The notes under the pieces were generated by a model. It was not told where the DNA came from. It was given only the letters and a program-made list of their open reading frames with translations, and did not search any database. A program made the translations under genes and the position numbers. From contig UREB01000011.1 in the NCBI GenBank assembly GCA_900546685.1, positions 1-18,071 of the forward strand: a stretch of DNA of 18,071 nucleotides, written 5' to 3'. This stretch comes from an uncultured Eubacteriales bacterium (GTDB lineage Bacteria; Bacillota; Clostridia; Christensenellales; QAND01). Within the stretch, counting starts at the first letter, position 1. Every line of letters begins with the position of its first letter. Below are positions 6,454-13,068 of the stretch, piece after piece.

Positions 6454-6978
6454 TCAGCGTTCCGGTGCGCTTACCGCAAAAACGTCATGCGGCATCTCTA
6501 CGCCTCGGTAATGCTTTACAAAGCCGCCGACGCGGTGCATGCCGTTGCGCAGCGCCACAGCGCGGCTGGCGGCGTTGGTATCGCGGATGATGGAATGCAC
6601 CGTTTTGGCGCCAAGGGTGTCAAAGGCAAAATCGCGGCATGCGCGGGCCGCCTCGGTGGCATAGCCCCGGTGCCAGTAGGCCTGGCTGAATAGATAGCCC
6701 ACCTCCAGCACGGTGCGGCCGTCCGCCTCCTGCCAGGTCAGCCCGCATTGGCCGATCATCCGGCCGGTTTCGCGCAGCACCACGGCCCAAAGCCCCAGCC
6801 CGTCCTTACGGTAGCGTGAAATTTGGCGATCCAGCCAGGCCTGGGCCTCCGCTTGGGTAAACGCGCCCTCATAGGCCTTCATCACGACGGGGTCGTACAG
6901 CATTTGGCACAGCGCCGGAAAATCGGCCTGCGTCATCTCCCGCAGCAAAAGCCTGTCCGTTTGTATTTGTATCGGCAT
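6454..6978 (-). CDS. GNAT N-acetyltransferase, RimJ/RimL type
   Basis: An intact 174-aa acetyltransferase of the Acetyltransf_3 group. The start region IQTDRLLLREMTQADFPAL is the standard RimJ/RimL-like opening; residues 91-110 (LEVGYLFSQAYWHRGYATEA) contain the acetyl-CoA pyrophosphate-binding motif HRGYAT; residues 133-146 (DTNAASRAVALRNG) match the conserved NxxS...xxxG segment. The ATG at 6978 is preceded by AGGAGGAAA. Substrate (protein N-terminus, peptide, antibiotic or small metabolite) cannot be told from sequence; true ribosomal-protein acetylation is not implied. The gene lies between two frame-broken genes on the same strand. Confidence 0.9.
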   Translation of the reverse strand: MPIQIQTDRLLLREMTQADFPALCQMLYDPVVMKAYEGAFTQAEAQAWLDRQISRYRKDGLGLWAVVLRETGRMIGQCGLTWQEADGRTVLEVGYLFSQAYWHRGYATEAARACRDFAFDTLGAKTVHSIIRDTNAASRAVALRNGMHRVGGFVKHYRGVEMPHDVFAVSAPER

Positions 6979-7008
6979 TGTATTTCCTCCTGTTTGGCTG
7001 GGCGCGGC

Positions 7009-7652
7009 TCAATCCAGAGTTGCCTGGCTAAGGATATAAAATTCTTCTTGGCTGGGCGTATGCGCTTTCTCCATGGGCGGCAGGGTATCGTCGTACCGTT
7101 GCGCCTCGTCCTCCGAAATCGCCATCACGGGGCTGTCGCGGTATACCCAGGTTTGCCCGCCCAGCGCCTGGGGCGCAAGCTCACAGACCAGCATGGCGGC
7201 AGGATGGCGCCCGTCCTCGGTGCATACGTTGTATTTTTTGCAGCTTTTGAACCCAAGCCCCACATAGTTGGCAGGGCTGCCGATAATCACCACCGCTCAT
7301 AGCCCAGGGCCTTTGCCTGCAGCAGCGAATGGCGGATCAGCTTGGCGCCGTACCCCTGCCGTTGATAGGCCGGCGCAATGCTGACGGGCCCAAAGGTCAC
7401 GATGTGTTTTTGGCCGCCGTCTTGCCCGGTCAGCGTGGCTCTGGTATACATGATATTGCCGATGATGCGCCCATCCAGCTCCAGAACAAAGGCAAGCTCG
7501 CGGAGAAAATCCGGATGATCCCGCATGATGCGTACCAAATAGTGCTCTACGCAGCCCGGCCGATAGACATTGTAAAATGCCTCGCGCGTCAGATTTTCTA
7601 CCTGTTGATGATCGGATGGCTGCTCCAGCCTGATCCGGGCGTTGCCGTTCAT
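7009..7652 (-). pseudogene. YhbS-like GNAT acetyltransferase gene broken by a frameshift
   Basis: Two abutting frames form one acetyltransferase. The first (ATG 7652 with GGAGGTG upstream) encodes the GNAT fold, including FGPVSIAPAYQRQGYGAKLI with the acetyl-CoA motif QRQGYG, and stops at 7287-7289 after LGYERW. The second continues in the -1 frame with VVIIGSPANYVGLGFKSCKK to the stop at 7009; this is exactly what follows LGYE[RK] in YhbS-like proteins. One missing base near 7290-7297 explains the break. The total would be ~214 aa. The lost part contains the acetyl-CoA-proximal C-terminal strands, so the first product alone is unlikely to be active. A sequencing error is the main alternative. 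Confidence 0.82.
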
Positions 7653-7676
7653 ATAAACACCTCCGCATGTATGCTA

Positions 7677-7685
7677 TTTATACCA
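7677..7685 (-). promoter_or_regulatory. Extended -10 promoter for the minus-strand run
   Basis: On the minus strand TGG followed by TATAAA (7682-7677), 25 bp upstream of the start at 7652. No good -35 hexamer is visible, as is allowed for extended -10 promoters. Confidence 0.45.
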
Positions 7686-7826
7686 TCCCGGCCCAAAAGC
7701 CAGGTTTGGGATTTCATCATAACATAAAACAGCCTCTCTTGCGCTGCGCCGGCGCCAAGCAGGCCGGTTTTTTCAGGAATTTTTGCGATTTTTCTATGCT
7801 TTGTAACTTTTCTTTTTTGCAATATG

Positions 7827-7835
7827 TGGTATACT
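7827..7835 (+). promoter_or_regulatory. Extended -10 promoter for enolase
   Basis: TGG directly before TATACT (7830-7835), with an A/T-rich, T-tract upstream region (7801-7823) that may act in place of a -35. The start of eno is 45 bp further on, after AAGGAGG at 7864-7870. Confidence 0.6.
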
Positions 7836-7879
7836 TTACATTGGTAAAATTGAGACATTAAATAAGGAGGACTTTTCAT

Positions 7880-9178
7880 ATGTCACAGATCGTTGATGTA
7901 CATGCAAGAGAAATTTTAGACTCCAGGGGCAACCCCACCATCGAAGTAGAGGTTACCACTGCCAGCGGTTACTTTGGCCGCGCCATGGTGCCCAGCGGCG
8001 CCTCCACCGGCGAACGCGAAGCGCTGGAGCTGCGTGACGGCGATAAATCCCGTTACCTCGGCAAGGGCGTGCAAAAGGCTGTGGACAACGTAAACAACGT
8101 GCTGGCAGACGTCGTAAAGGGCATGGATGTAACAAGCCAGGCCGCCATCGACAAAGCTTTGATCGAAGCGGACGGCACCAAGGACAAGTCCAAGTACGGC
8201 GCAAACGCCATCCTGGGCATTTCTCTGGCTGTGGCTCATGCGGCTGCGGACGTATACGGCCTGCCGCTGTACCGCTATCTGGGCGGCATCAATGCCAAGA
8301 CCCTGCCGGTGCCGATGATGAACGTATTGAATGGCGGCAGCCATGCGGATTCCTCTGTGGACTTCCAGGAATTCATGATTATGCCGGTCGGCGCCAAGAG
8401 TGTGAAGGAAGCCATCCGCATGGGCGCGGAGACCTTCCATGCCTTGAAGAGCGTTTTGAAGAAAAAAGGCCAGGTTACCGCTGTGGGTGACGAGGGCGGC
8501 TTTGCCCCCAACCTGGAAGACAACGAAGCGCCGCTCAAATGCATCATGGAAGCCATTGAGGCGGCAGGCTACAAGCCGGGCGAAGAAATCTGCATCGCCA
8601 TGGACGTGGCCGCCAGCGAATTCTACAATGCGGAAACCGGCATGTATGAATTGAAAAAATCCGGCCAGGGCAACAAGACCACCGACGAGATGATCGCCTG
8701 GTTTGATGAATTGGTGGAAAAATACCCCATCATCTCCATCGAAGACGGCCTGGGCGAACGCGATTGGGACGGCTGGAAGAAGCTGACCGAGCACCTCGGC
8801 AAGAAGATCCAGCTCGTGGGCGACGACCTGTTCGTTACCAACCCTGAGATCCTCCAGGAAGGCATCGACAAGGATACCGCCAACGCGATCCTCATCAAGG
8901 TCAACCAGATCGGCACACTGACCGAAACCTTCGACGCTATGGAGCTGGCCAAAAAGCACGGCTACACGGCGGTTGTTTCCCATCGTTCCGGCGAAACCGA
9001 GGACACCACCATCGCGGACATCGCTGTGGCGTTCAATGCAGGCCAGATCAAGACCGGCTCTATGTCCAGGACGGACCGTATCGCCAAGTACAACCAGCTG
9101 ATCCGCATCGAGGAAGAGCTGGGCGACGTGGCCGTGTTCCCGGGCAAATCCGCGTTCTACAACATCTACAAGCATTAA
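7880..9178 (+). CDS. eno: Enolase (phosphopyruvate hydratase)
   Basis: Catalyses 2-phosphoglycerate to phosphoenolpyruvate in glycolysis; cytoplasmic and Mg-dependent. The 432-aa length is normal. Visible family features are the N-terminal REILDSRGNPTIEVEV, the mobile loop region PSGASTGEREALELRDGD, GSHADSSVDFQEFMIMPVGA, metal ligands D242, E288 and D315 (MDVAASEF, SIEDG, GDDLF), catalytic E205 (GDEGGFAPN) and K340 (LIKVNQIGTLTET), and SHRSGETEDTTIADIAVA near the C-terminus. AAGGAGG lies ten bases before ATG. The gene is monocistronic, with its own promoter and terminator. In most Firmicutes eno sits with gpmI, tpiA, pgk and gap; here it stands alone between accessory genes and the sporulation pair. 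Confidence 0.99.
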   Translation: MSQIVDVHAREILDSRGNPTIEVEVTTASGYFGRAMVPSGASTGEREALELRDGDKSRYLGKGVQKAVDNVNNVLADVVKGMDVTSQAAIDKALIEADGTKDKSKYGANAILGISLAVAHAAADVYGLPLYRYLGGINAKTLPVPMMNVLNGGSHADSSVDFQEFMIMPVGAKSVKEAIRMGAETFHALKSVLKKKGQVTAVGDEGGFAPNLEDNEAPLKCIMEAIEAAGYKPGEEICIAMDVAASEFYNAETGMYELKKSGQGNKTTDEMIAWFDELVEKYPIISIEDGLGERDWDGWKKLTEHLGKKIQLVGDDLFVTNPEILQEGIDKDTANAILIKVNQIGTLTETFDAMELAKKHGYTAVVSHRSGETEDTTIADIAVAFNAGQIKTGSMSRTDRIAKYNQLIRIEEELGDVAVFPGKSAFYNIYKH

Positions 9179-9195
9179 GCCAACGCATTTGGCTG

Positions 9196-9226
9196 AAAAA
9201 GGCTCCCGCAAGGGGGCCTTTTTGTT
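9196..9226 (+). terminator. Terminator after eno
   Basis: Twelve-bp stem AAAAAGGCTCCC / GGGGGCCTTTTT (one U-G pair) closed by a GCAA tetraloop (9208-9211), with the T run at 9219-9223 starting inside the 3' arm. Confidence 0.92.
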
Positions 9227-9414
9227 TGCCAATAAACAGGTGCAGCCCCTGCAAGCGAAGAGCCAGGACGCATCCACACAGCAAAAAAAGCCAGCGGCGG
9301 CTGCGCCAACCCAGCAAAATATGGGATGAACAGCGCCCGGCCCATCCCCGGGATACTGTGGTGTGCCTTTGCCGCAAAGCCATGGCCGGAAAAGCCGGCG
9401 GCGGCTCGCCGCTA

Positions 9415-9444
9415 GGTATGAAACGGCGGCCCCGCTCATACCTT
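9415..9444 (+). promoter_or_regulatory. Possible sigma-E-type promoter for yqfC-yqfD
   Basis: CATACCTT (9437-9444) differs by one base from the sigma-E -10 consensus CATACAxT, and GGTATGAA lies 14 bp upstream as a weak -35. In Bacillus subtilis yqfC and yqfD are mother-cell genes under sigma-E. The predicted start would fall almost on the Shine-Dalgarno site (AGGAGG, 9450-9455), leaving a very short leader, so this is tentative. Confidence 0.25.
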
Positions 9445-9464
9445 CAAAGAGGAGGTGGAGCCGG

Positions 9465-9764
9465 GTGGCACGTACCAAAAAACAAGCAAAACCAAACCGC
9501 AAGCCGCATTGGATGGATCTGCCCATAGAACTTCGGGTCGGACAGCCCCGCATAACGCTGGTGGGCAGCGGCCCGGTGTTTGTGGAAAACCACAGCGGCC
9601 TGCTTGCTTATACGACAAAACGCATTCAATTCCATACGGGCGAGGGGCTTTTGACCATCACCGGCACGCATTTGACGCTGGACTGCATGGCCAGCGGCGC
9701 CGTGCGCATCGGCGGCCGCGTCCAAGGCGTTGCGCTGGAGGGAGGGGAGCAGGCCGATGCGTAA
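9465..9764 (+). CDS. yqfC: Sporulation protein YqfC (YabP/YqfC family)
   Basis: A 99-aa protein of the YabP/YqfC family, expressed in the mother cell during sporulation in Bacillus. The frame is open further upstream, but the GTG at 9465 is chosen because AGGAGG (9450-9455) precedes it by 9 bp and the product then starts just before the conserved region. The family pattern is clear: ITLVGSGPVFVENHSGLLAY, then RIQFHTGEGLLTITGTHL and a short C-terminal VRIGGRVQGVALE. Its stop overlaps the start of yqfD by 8 bp, indicating translational coupling. Its exact molecular role is unknown. Confidence 0.9.
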   Translation: MARTKKQAKPNRKPHWMDLPIELRVGQPRITLVGSGPVFVENHSGLLAYTTKRIQFHTGEGLLTITGTHLTLDCMASGAVRIGGRVQGVALEGGEQADA

Positions 9765-10962
9765 TCTCTGGCAGCTTTTCCAGGGCTATGGCGAGGTAGA
9801 GCTCAAGGGCATGGGCCTGGAGCGGGCCCTAACCCAGCTGGAACGTGCGGGCGTTACGCTCTGGCATATCCGCAGGGTAGATCGGCTGACCATCACTTGC
9901 CGCGTTCCCATGCACCAAAAACGCCTGTTCCGAAAGACTGCGGCGGAGCTGCCCTGCCATATCGCCTGGCGCCGCGAACGCGGCCTGCCTGGCTTTGCCC
10001 ACCGCCTGCTTCAGCGCCGCGCGCTCATGGCCGGCCTGGTGCTGCTGGTGGTAGGCAGCCTGGCGTCGGTGCAATTTGTCTGGCGGGTGGAAATCAAAGG
10101 CGTGGACGATCCGCAGCGTCTCCAAGAGATCCGCCAGCTGATCGAGGACTGCGGCTATGGCCCAGGCGCCTGGTGGCATACCATTGAGCTCAAAGAGGTA
10201 GAGCGCCAGCTGATCTTGCAAATGCCGGATGCTGCGGGCCTGGTGGCCAACCGCACCGGCACCACGCTAGAGCTGGAGGTTATCCCCACCGTACCCGCGC
10301 CCGAATTGTTTACCCCCGGCGAGCCGTGCGACATCGTCGCCAAAGAGGATGGGGTCATCGTTTCCGTTACCGCGTTGGAAGGCATTGCCAAGGTGCAGGC
10401 CGGGCAAACGGTAAAAAAGGGTGATGTGCTCATTTCCGGCAATATCATCCGCGAGGAAGGGGAAAACCGCACCGTACAGGCCCGTGGCGAGGTTATCGCT
10501 ACGGTCAACATCACGGGCAGCCATACTGTTTCTATGACCACGGAGGAGCCTGTTGCCCAGGGCGAAGCGTATACCACCCGCGCTTTGCAGCTGGCCGGCT
10601 GGCAGGTGCCGCTGGAAAGCGCACCAAATGAGGGGGACGCCATGCTGCTGGAAACCAAGGTAACGCAGCTCTGCGGCCTATACCTGCCTGCACGGGTCAT
10701 TACCCAGCGCTGGCAGCCGGTCACGGTGCAGAGCGCTCCGCGCGCCTTTGCTGAGGCGGAGCAGACCGCCGCCGAAATTGCCACGCAAAACGCCAAGGCG
10801 CAGCTGGCCGAAGGGGAGCAGGTGCAAAACGTCGTTTTGCAAACCAACCTCAATGAGGACGGATCGCAGATGACCGTCTATGCCATTTTAGAAGTGCAGC
10901 GGCAGATCGGCGAGCCAGGCGCGCTGGCCCCCGTGCCTACACAGCCGCCGGGCGGGGCATAA
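9757..10962 (+). CDS. yqfD: Sporulation protein YqfD
   Basis: A 401-aa membrane protein of the YqfD family (sporulation stage IV type). The ATG at 9757 gives MRNLWQLFQGYGEVELKGMG, the standard family N-terminus, and overlaps yqfC; the longer in-frame start at 9730 is less likely. One membrane helix is predicted at about residues 90-109 (ALMAGLVLLVVGSLASVQFV) after a basic segment, followed by a large region with WRVEIKGVD, a GTTLELEVIP strand, and IVAKEDGVIVSVTALEG...GQTVKKGDVLISG, which resembles a biotinyl/lipoyl-like fold. The C-terminus is Pro-rich. Acts with YqfC in the forespore-mother cell programme by analogy with Bacillus; molecular function unknown. In many relatives phoH follows directly; here about 3.1 kb intervene. 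Confidence 0.93.
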   Translation: MRNLWQLFQGYGEVELKGMGLERALTQLERAGVTLWHIRRVDRLTITCRVPMHQKRLFRKTAAELPCHIAWRRERGLPGFAHRLLQRRALMAGLVLLVVGSLASVQFVWRVEIKGVDDPQRLQEIRQLIEDCGYGPGAWWHTIELKEVERQLILQMPDAAGLVANRTGTTLELEVIPTVPAPELFTPGEPCDIVAKEDGVIVSVTALEGIAKVQAGQTVKKGDVLISGNIIREEGENRTVQARGEVIATVNITGSHTVSMTTEEPVAQGEAYTTRALQLAGWQVPLESAPNEGDAMLLETKVTQLCGLYLPARVITQRWQPVTVQSAPRAFAEAEQTAAEIATQNAKAQLAEGEQVQNVVLQTNLNEDGSQMTVYAILEVQRQIGEPGALAPVPTQPPGGA

Positions 10963-11008
10963 TGCGCTGCCTGCTGCGCCCCGGTGGCAAAAAGTTTTTT
11001 GGAAACCA

Positions 11009-11037
11009 TTGACAGCATGCAAAAGCTATGGTATCCT
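11009..11037 (+). promoter_or_regulatory. Sigma-A promoter of the DUF2325-DUF3793-flavodoxin unit
   Basis: Perfect TTGACA (11009-11014), 17-bp spacer, TATCCT (11032-11037) with extended -10 TGG (11029-11031). The predicted transcript start (about 11044) touches the first iron-box-like palindrome, so repressor binding there would block initiation. Confidence 0.78.
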
Positions 11038-11044
11038 ATCGATA

Positions 11045-11064
11045 GTTAGATTAAGCTAACCACA
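11045..11064 (+). promoter_or_regulatory. DtxR/IdeR-like iron box 1 (operator)
   Basis: Palindrome GTTAG-N6-CTAAC at 11045-11060. The 19 bases 11046-11064 (TTAGATTAAGCTAACCACA) match the DtxR/IdeR consensus TTAGGTTAGGCTAACCTAA at 15 positions by my count. It starts 8 bp after the -10, at the expected transcript start. The DtxR-family gene at 13502-13879 is the obvious candidate regulator. Confidence 0.65.
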
Positions 11065-11074
11065 GGAAATGTAT

Positions 11075-11097
11075 ACGGGCGGGGCCCGTTCCTTTTT
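11075..11097 (+). terminator. Hairpin with T run inside the leader (possible attenuator)
   Basis: Six-bp stem ACGGGC (11075-11080) / GCCCGT (11084-11089), GGG loop, then TCCTTTTT. The T run starts 4 nt after the stem, so termination may be partial. It lies between the two iron-box-like palindromes and before the first gene of the unit. Confidence 0.45.
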
Positions 11098-11105
11098 CCA
11101 CAATG

Positions 11106-11121
11106 GTTAGTATAGACTAAC
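11106..11121 (+). promoter_or_regulatory. Iron-box-like palindrome 2
   Basis: GTTAGTATAGACTAAC, the same GTTAG-N6-CTAAC pattern as box 1, 61 bp downstream of it and 26 bp before the GTG start at 11148. It matches the 19-bp DtxR consensus less well (about 12 of 19). A second operator or roadblock site is likely, given the shared pattern. Confidence 0.5.
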
Positions 11122-11147
11122 TATGAGTTTGTTGAGAGAGGTGCATC

Positions 11148-11444
11148 GTGAGCGTAGTCATCGTTGGCGGCAATGAACGCATGGCCGCCCAGTATGAAGA
11201 GATCTGCCGATGCTACGGCTGCAAGGCCAAGGTATTCTGCAAGGAGAACGGATCGCTAAAGCGCAAGATGGGCGTGCCGGATCTGCTGATCCTCTTTACC
11301 AATACCGTCTCCCACAAGATGGTTATTTCCGCCGTGGGCGAGGCGAAAAAGAACCGCATCCCCGTGGCCAGGACCCATTCCGCCTCCAGCGCGGCGCTGC
11401 ACCGCCTGCTGCAGGATCATGTGGGGCAGGCCCGGCATGCTTGA
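11148..11444 (+). CDS. DUF2325 domain protein
   Basis: A 98-aa protein with the DUF2325 pattern: N-terminal MSVVIVGGNERMAAQYEEIC, a central PDLLILFTNTVSHKMV and a C-terminal ARTHSASSAALHRLL. The fold appears Rossmann-like (short hydrophobic strands alternating with helices, an early GGN loop). Function unknown; the family is frequently found near ferrous-iron uptake genes in Clostridia. The GTG start follows GAGAGAGGTG. The stop TGA overlaps the start of the DUF3793 gene, so the two are translationally coupled. The upstream promoter with iron-box palindromes implies expression under iron limitation. Confidence 0.85.
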   Translation: MSVVIVGGNERMAAQYEEICRCYGCKAKVFCKENGSLKRKMGVPDLLILFTNTVSHKMVISAVGEAKKNRIPVARTHSASSAALHRLLQDHVGQARHA

Positions 11445-11988
11445 AGCCATGCTGGCCCGCCATGCAGCACCCACCCTGGCAGGGCTGAAAACCGCCAACC
11501 TGTTTGCCGTGCGCTATGCCTCCTATCATGCGCTTGCGGAGCAGGCGGCGGCCTTGCACCAAAGGCTGTGCAAAAAGGGCGTGTGCGTATGGCTGCTGGG
11601 CGTATCCTGCGGGCGGGCGCTGGTGTATGTTTGCCGGCCGCACCGCCTGCAGCGCGATTTGTCCGCACAGGGCAGCCGCAGCATTCTCCGCGCTTGCGGC
11701 TACCGCAGCGCTTCTGTGCAGGGCTGCCTGTTGCAGCTCAGGCGCCGCCTGGCGCAGTCCGGGCAGTTTCCGCACGAAATCGGCCTGTTTTTGGGCTATC
11801 CGCCTTGCGATGTGCTGGGTTTTCTGCACGATGCCGGCAGGCACAGCAAGCTCAGCGGATATTGGCAGGTGTATGGCGATGCGCAGGCGGCGTTGGCGTT
11901 GTTTGCCAAATACAAAAAATGTGCCGATGTCTATGCGCGCTGCCATGCAAACGGAACTTCTATTTGGCAGCTCACCGTAGCTGCCTAA
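11437..11988 (+). CDS. DUF3793 family protein
   Basis: A 183-aa cytoplasmic protein of the clostridial DUF3793 family. Clear family blocks are RHAAPTLAGLKTANLF (residues 8-23), a central strand-helix region with ALVYVCRP, FPHEIGLFLGYPPCDVLGFL (111-130), WQVYGD (143-148) and FAKYKKCADVYARCHANGTS (156-175). The ATG at 11437 is chosen because it gives the usual MLEA-start of the family and overlaps the DUF2325 stop; an in-frame ATG at 11419 is possible. Several Cys residues (45, 50, 59, 66, 87, 97, 124, 162, 169) are visible. DUF3793 often sits beside a flavodoxin and iron-transport genes, so a role in iron or redox adaptation is inferred; biochemistry is unknown. Confidence 0.88.
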   Translation: MLEAMLARHAAPTLAGLKTANLFAVRYASYHALAEQAAALHQRLCKKGVCVWLLGVSCGRALVYVCRPHRLQRDLSAQGSRSILRACGYRSASVQGCLLQLRRRLAQSGQFPHEIGLFLGYPPCDVLGFLHDAGRHSKLSGYWQVYGDAQAALALFAKYKKCADVYARCHANGTSIWQLTVAA

Positions 11989-12016
11989 CATATTCTCTTA
12001 AAGAAAGCAGGGTTTT

Positions 12017-12442
12017 ATGATGAGTAAAGTAGCAGTTGTGTATTGGTCCGGTACGGGCAACACAGAGCAAATGGCCCAGCAGGTGGCCGAAGGCGCCAAG
12101 CAGGCAGGCGCACAGGCGGTTTTGCTGACCGCCGCCGAGTTTGGCGCGGATCAGATGGATGCTTTTAGCGCCGTGGCATTTGGCTGCCCCTCCATGGGCA
12201 GCGAGCAGCTGGAAGAAAGCGAGTTTGACCCGATGTTCCAGGCGTGCAGAGCAAAGCTGAACGGTAAAAAAATCGCCTTGTTCGGCTCCTATGGCTGGGG
12301 CGATGGCCAATGGATGCGCGATTGGGAAGAAATCTGCCGCGGCGACGGCGCCGTGCTGGCCGCAGAGCCGGTCATCTGCAACGAAACACCGGATGACGAG
12401 GCCAACGAAAATTGCCGCTCCCTGGGGAAAGCGCTTGCTTAA
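12017..12442 (+). CDS. Flavodoxin (short-chain)
   Basis: A 141-aa FMN-binding electron carrier that can replace ferredoxin when iron is scarce. The phosphate-binding loop SGTGNTEQMA is at residues 11-20; the FMN-stacking segments are PSMGSEQLEE (59-67) and GSYGWGDGQWM (90-100), with W94 and W99. Total length fits short-chain flavodoxins. ATG at 12017 (or the adjacent 12020) follows AGCAGGG. It lies 28 bp after the DUF3793 gene in the same direction and is the last gene of the unit before a terminator. The iron-box-like operators upstream make low-iron induction a reasonable inference. Confidence 0.93.
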   Translation: MMSKVAVVYWSGTGNTEQMAQQVAEGAKQAGAQAVLLTAAEFGADQMDAFSAVAFGCPSMGSEQLEESEFDPMFQACRAKLNGKKIALFGSYGWGDGQWMRDWEEICRGDGAVLAAEPVICNETPDDEANENCRSLGKALA

Positions 12443-12524
12443 AACAACCATTCCTTCGTCAAAAGTTCCCTCTTGGGGAATCCCCTACATGTCTTGAATG
12501 CCTCTTCGCTTTCCCCCCTAGTAT

Positions 12525-12556
12525 AAAAAGAACGGGCCCACACCCGTTCTTTTTTT
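12525..12556 (+). terminator. Terminator after flavodoxin
   Basis: Stem AGAACGGG (12529-12536) / CCCGTTCT (12543-12550), loop CCCACA, seven T at 12550-12556, preceded by an A run that extends the stem. Confidence 0.92.
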
Positions 12557-12572
12557 ATCGTGCACCCGGCGC

Positions 12573-12602
12573 TTGACAGCCTTTTGCCGGCTTTCGTACA
12601 AT
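12573..12602 (+). promoter_or_regulatory. Sigma-A promoter of the MarR-type gene
   Basis: TTGACA (12573-12578), 18-bp spacer, TACAAT (12597-12602); start codon 31 bp after the -10. Confidence 0.75.
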
Positions 12603-12633
12603 AAAGCCGTCATTTCATCGAGGAGGGAATCGT

Positions 12634-13068
12634 ATGCGCTTTTCCAACTTAAGCCGCCAGTATACCGCTGTTTGGCGGCAGACCAATGCGATTTATGACG
12701 CCTGGGCCAAGCGCCACGGGCTCACCTATCCAGAGCTGCTGGCCGTGCTTTCGCTGTCTGCGCCGGGGCCTGCGCCCAGGCCGGAGGAAATTGCGGAAAC
12801 CTGGCTGCTGAGCCGGCAGTCCGTACGCACCATTTTGCAAGGCTTTGCCAAGCGCGGCTGGCTCACGCTGGAACCCTGCCAGGCGGACCGTAGGAAAAAG
12901 CGCATCGTCTTATCGCGGGAAGGGCAGGCGGCCGTGCGCCGCATCGCCCGCGCGCTGGGGGCTGTGGAGGCGGCCGTATGGCAGACGCTGGGGGAAAAGC
13001 GCACCGAGTCGCTGATTAAAACCACAGCGCTGTACAACGAATTGTTTGAGGAAGCAGCCGGCCGATGA
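12634..13068 (+). CDS. MarR family transcriptional regulator
   Basis: A 144-aa winged-helix repressor-type protein. N-terminal helix FSNLSRQYTAVWRQTNAIYD, then the helix-turn-helix region with PRPEEIAETWLLSRQSVRTI as scaffold and recognition helix (about residues 49-68), and the wing with DRRKKRIVLSREGQAAVRRI (~89-108). The C-terminal helix completes the dimer interface. GAGGAGG precedes ATG at 12634. Its stop TGA overlaps the ATG of the next, broken gene (ATGA), so this pair was once co-regulated. The ligand and targets are unknown; autoregulation is common in the family. Confidence 0.85.
   Translation: MRFSNLSRQYTAVWRQTNAIYDAWAKRHGLTYPELLAVLSLSAPGPAPRPEEIAETWLLSRQSVRTILQGFAKRGWLTLEPCQADRRKKRIVLSREGQAAVRRIARALGAVEAAVWQTLGEKRTESLIKTTALYNELFEEAAGR

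Noticed and set aside
7749..7773. CCGGC/GCCGG stem followed by six T on the plus strand upstream of eno
   Set aside because: It looks like a terminator, but no plus-strand gene precedes it and the stem has only five pairs with a 9-nt loop. Possibly chance or a guard against antisense read-through.
7916..9553. Very long open frame on the minus strand opposite eno (over 500 codons)
   Set aside because: It is the shadow of a GC-rich, highly biased enolase gene; its translation has no family-like features and no binding site.
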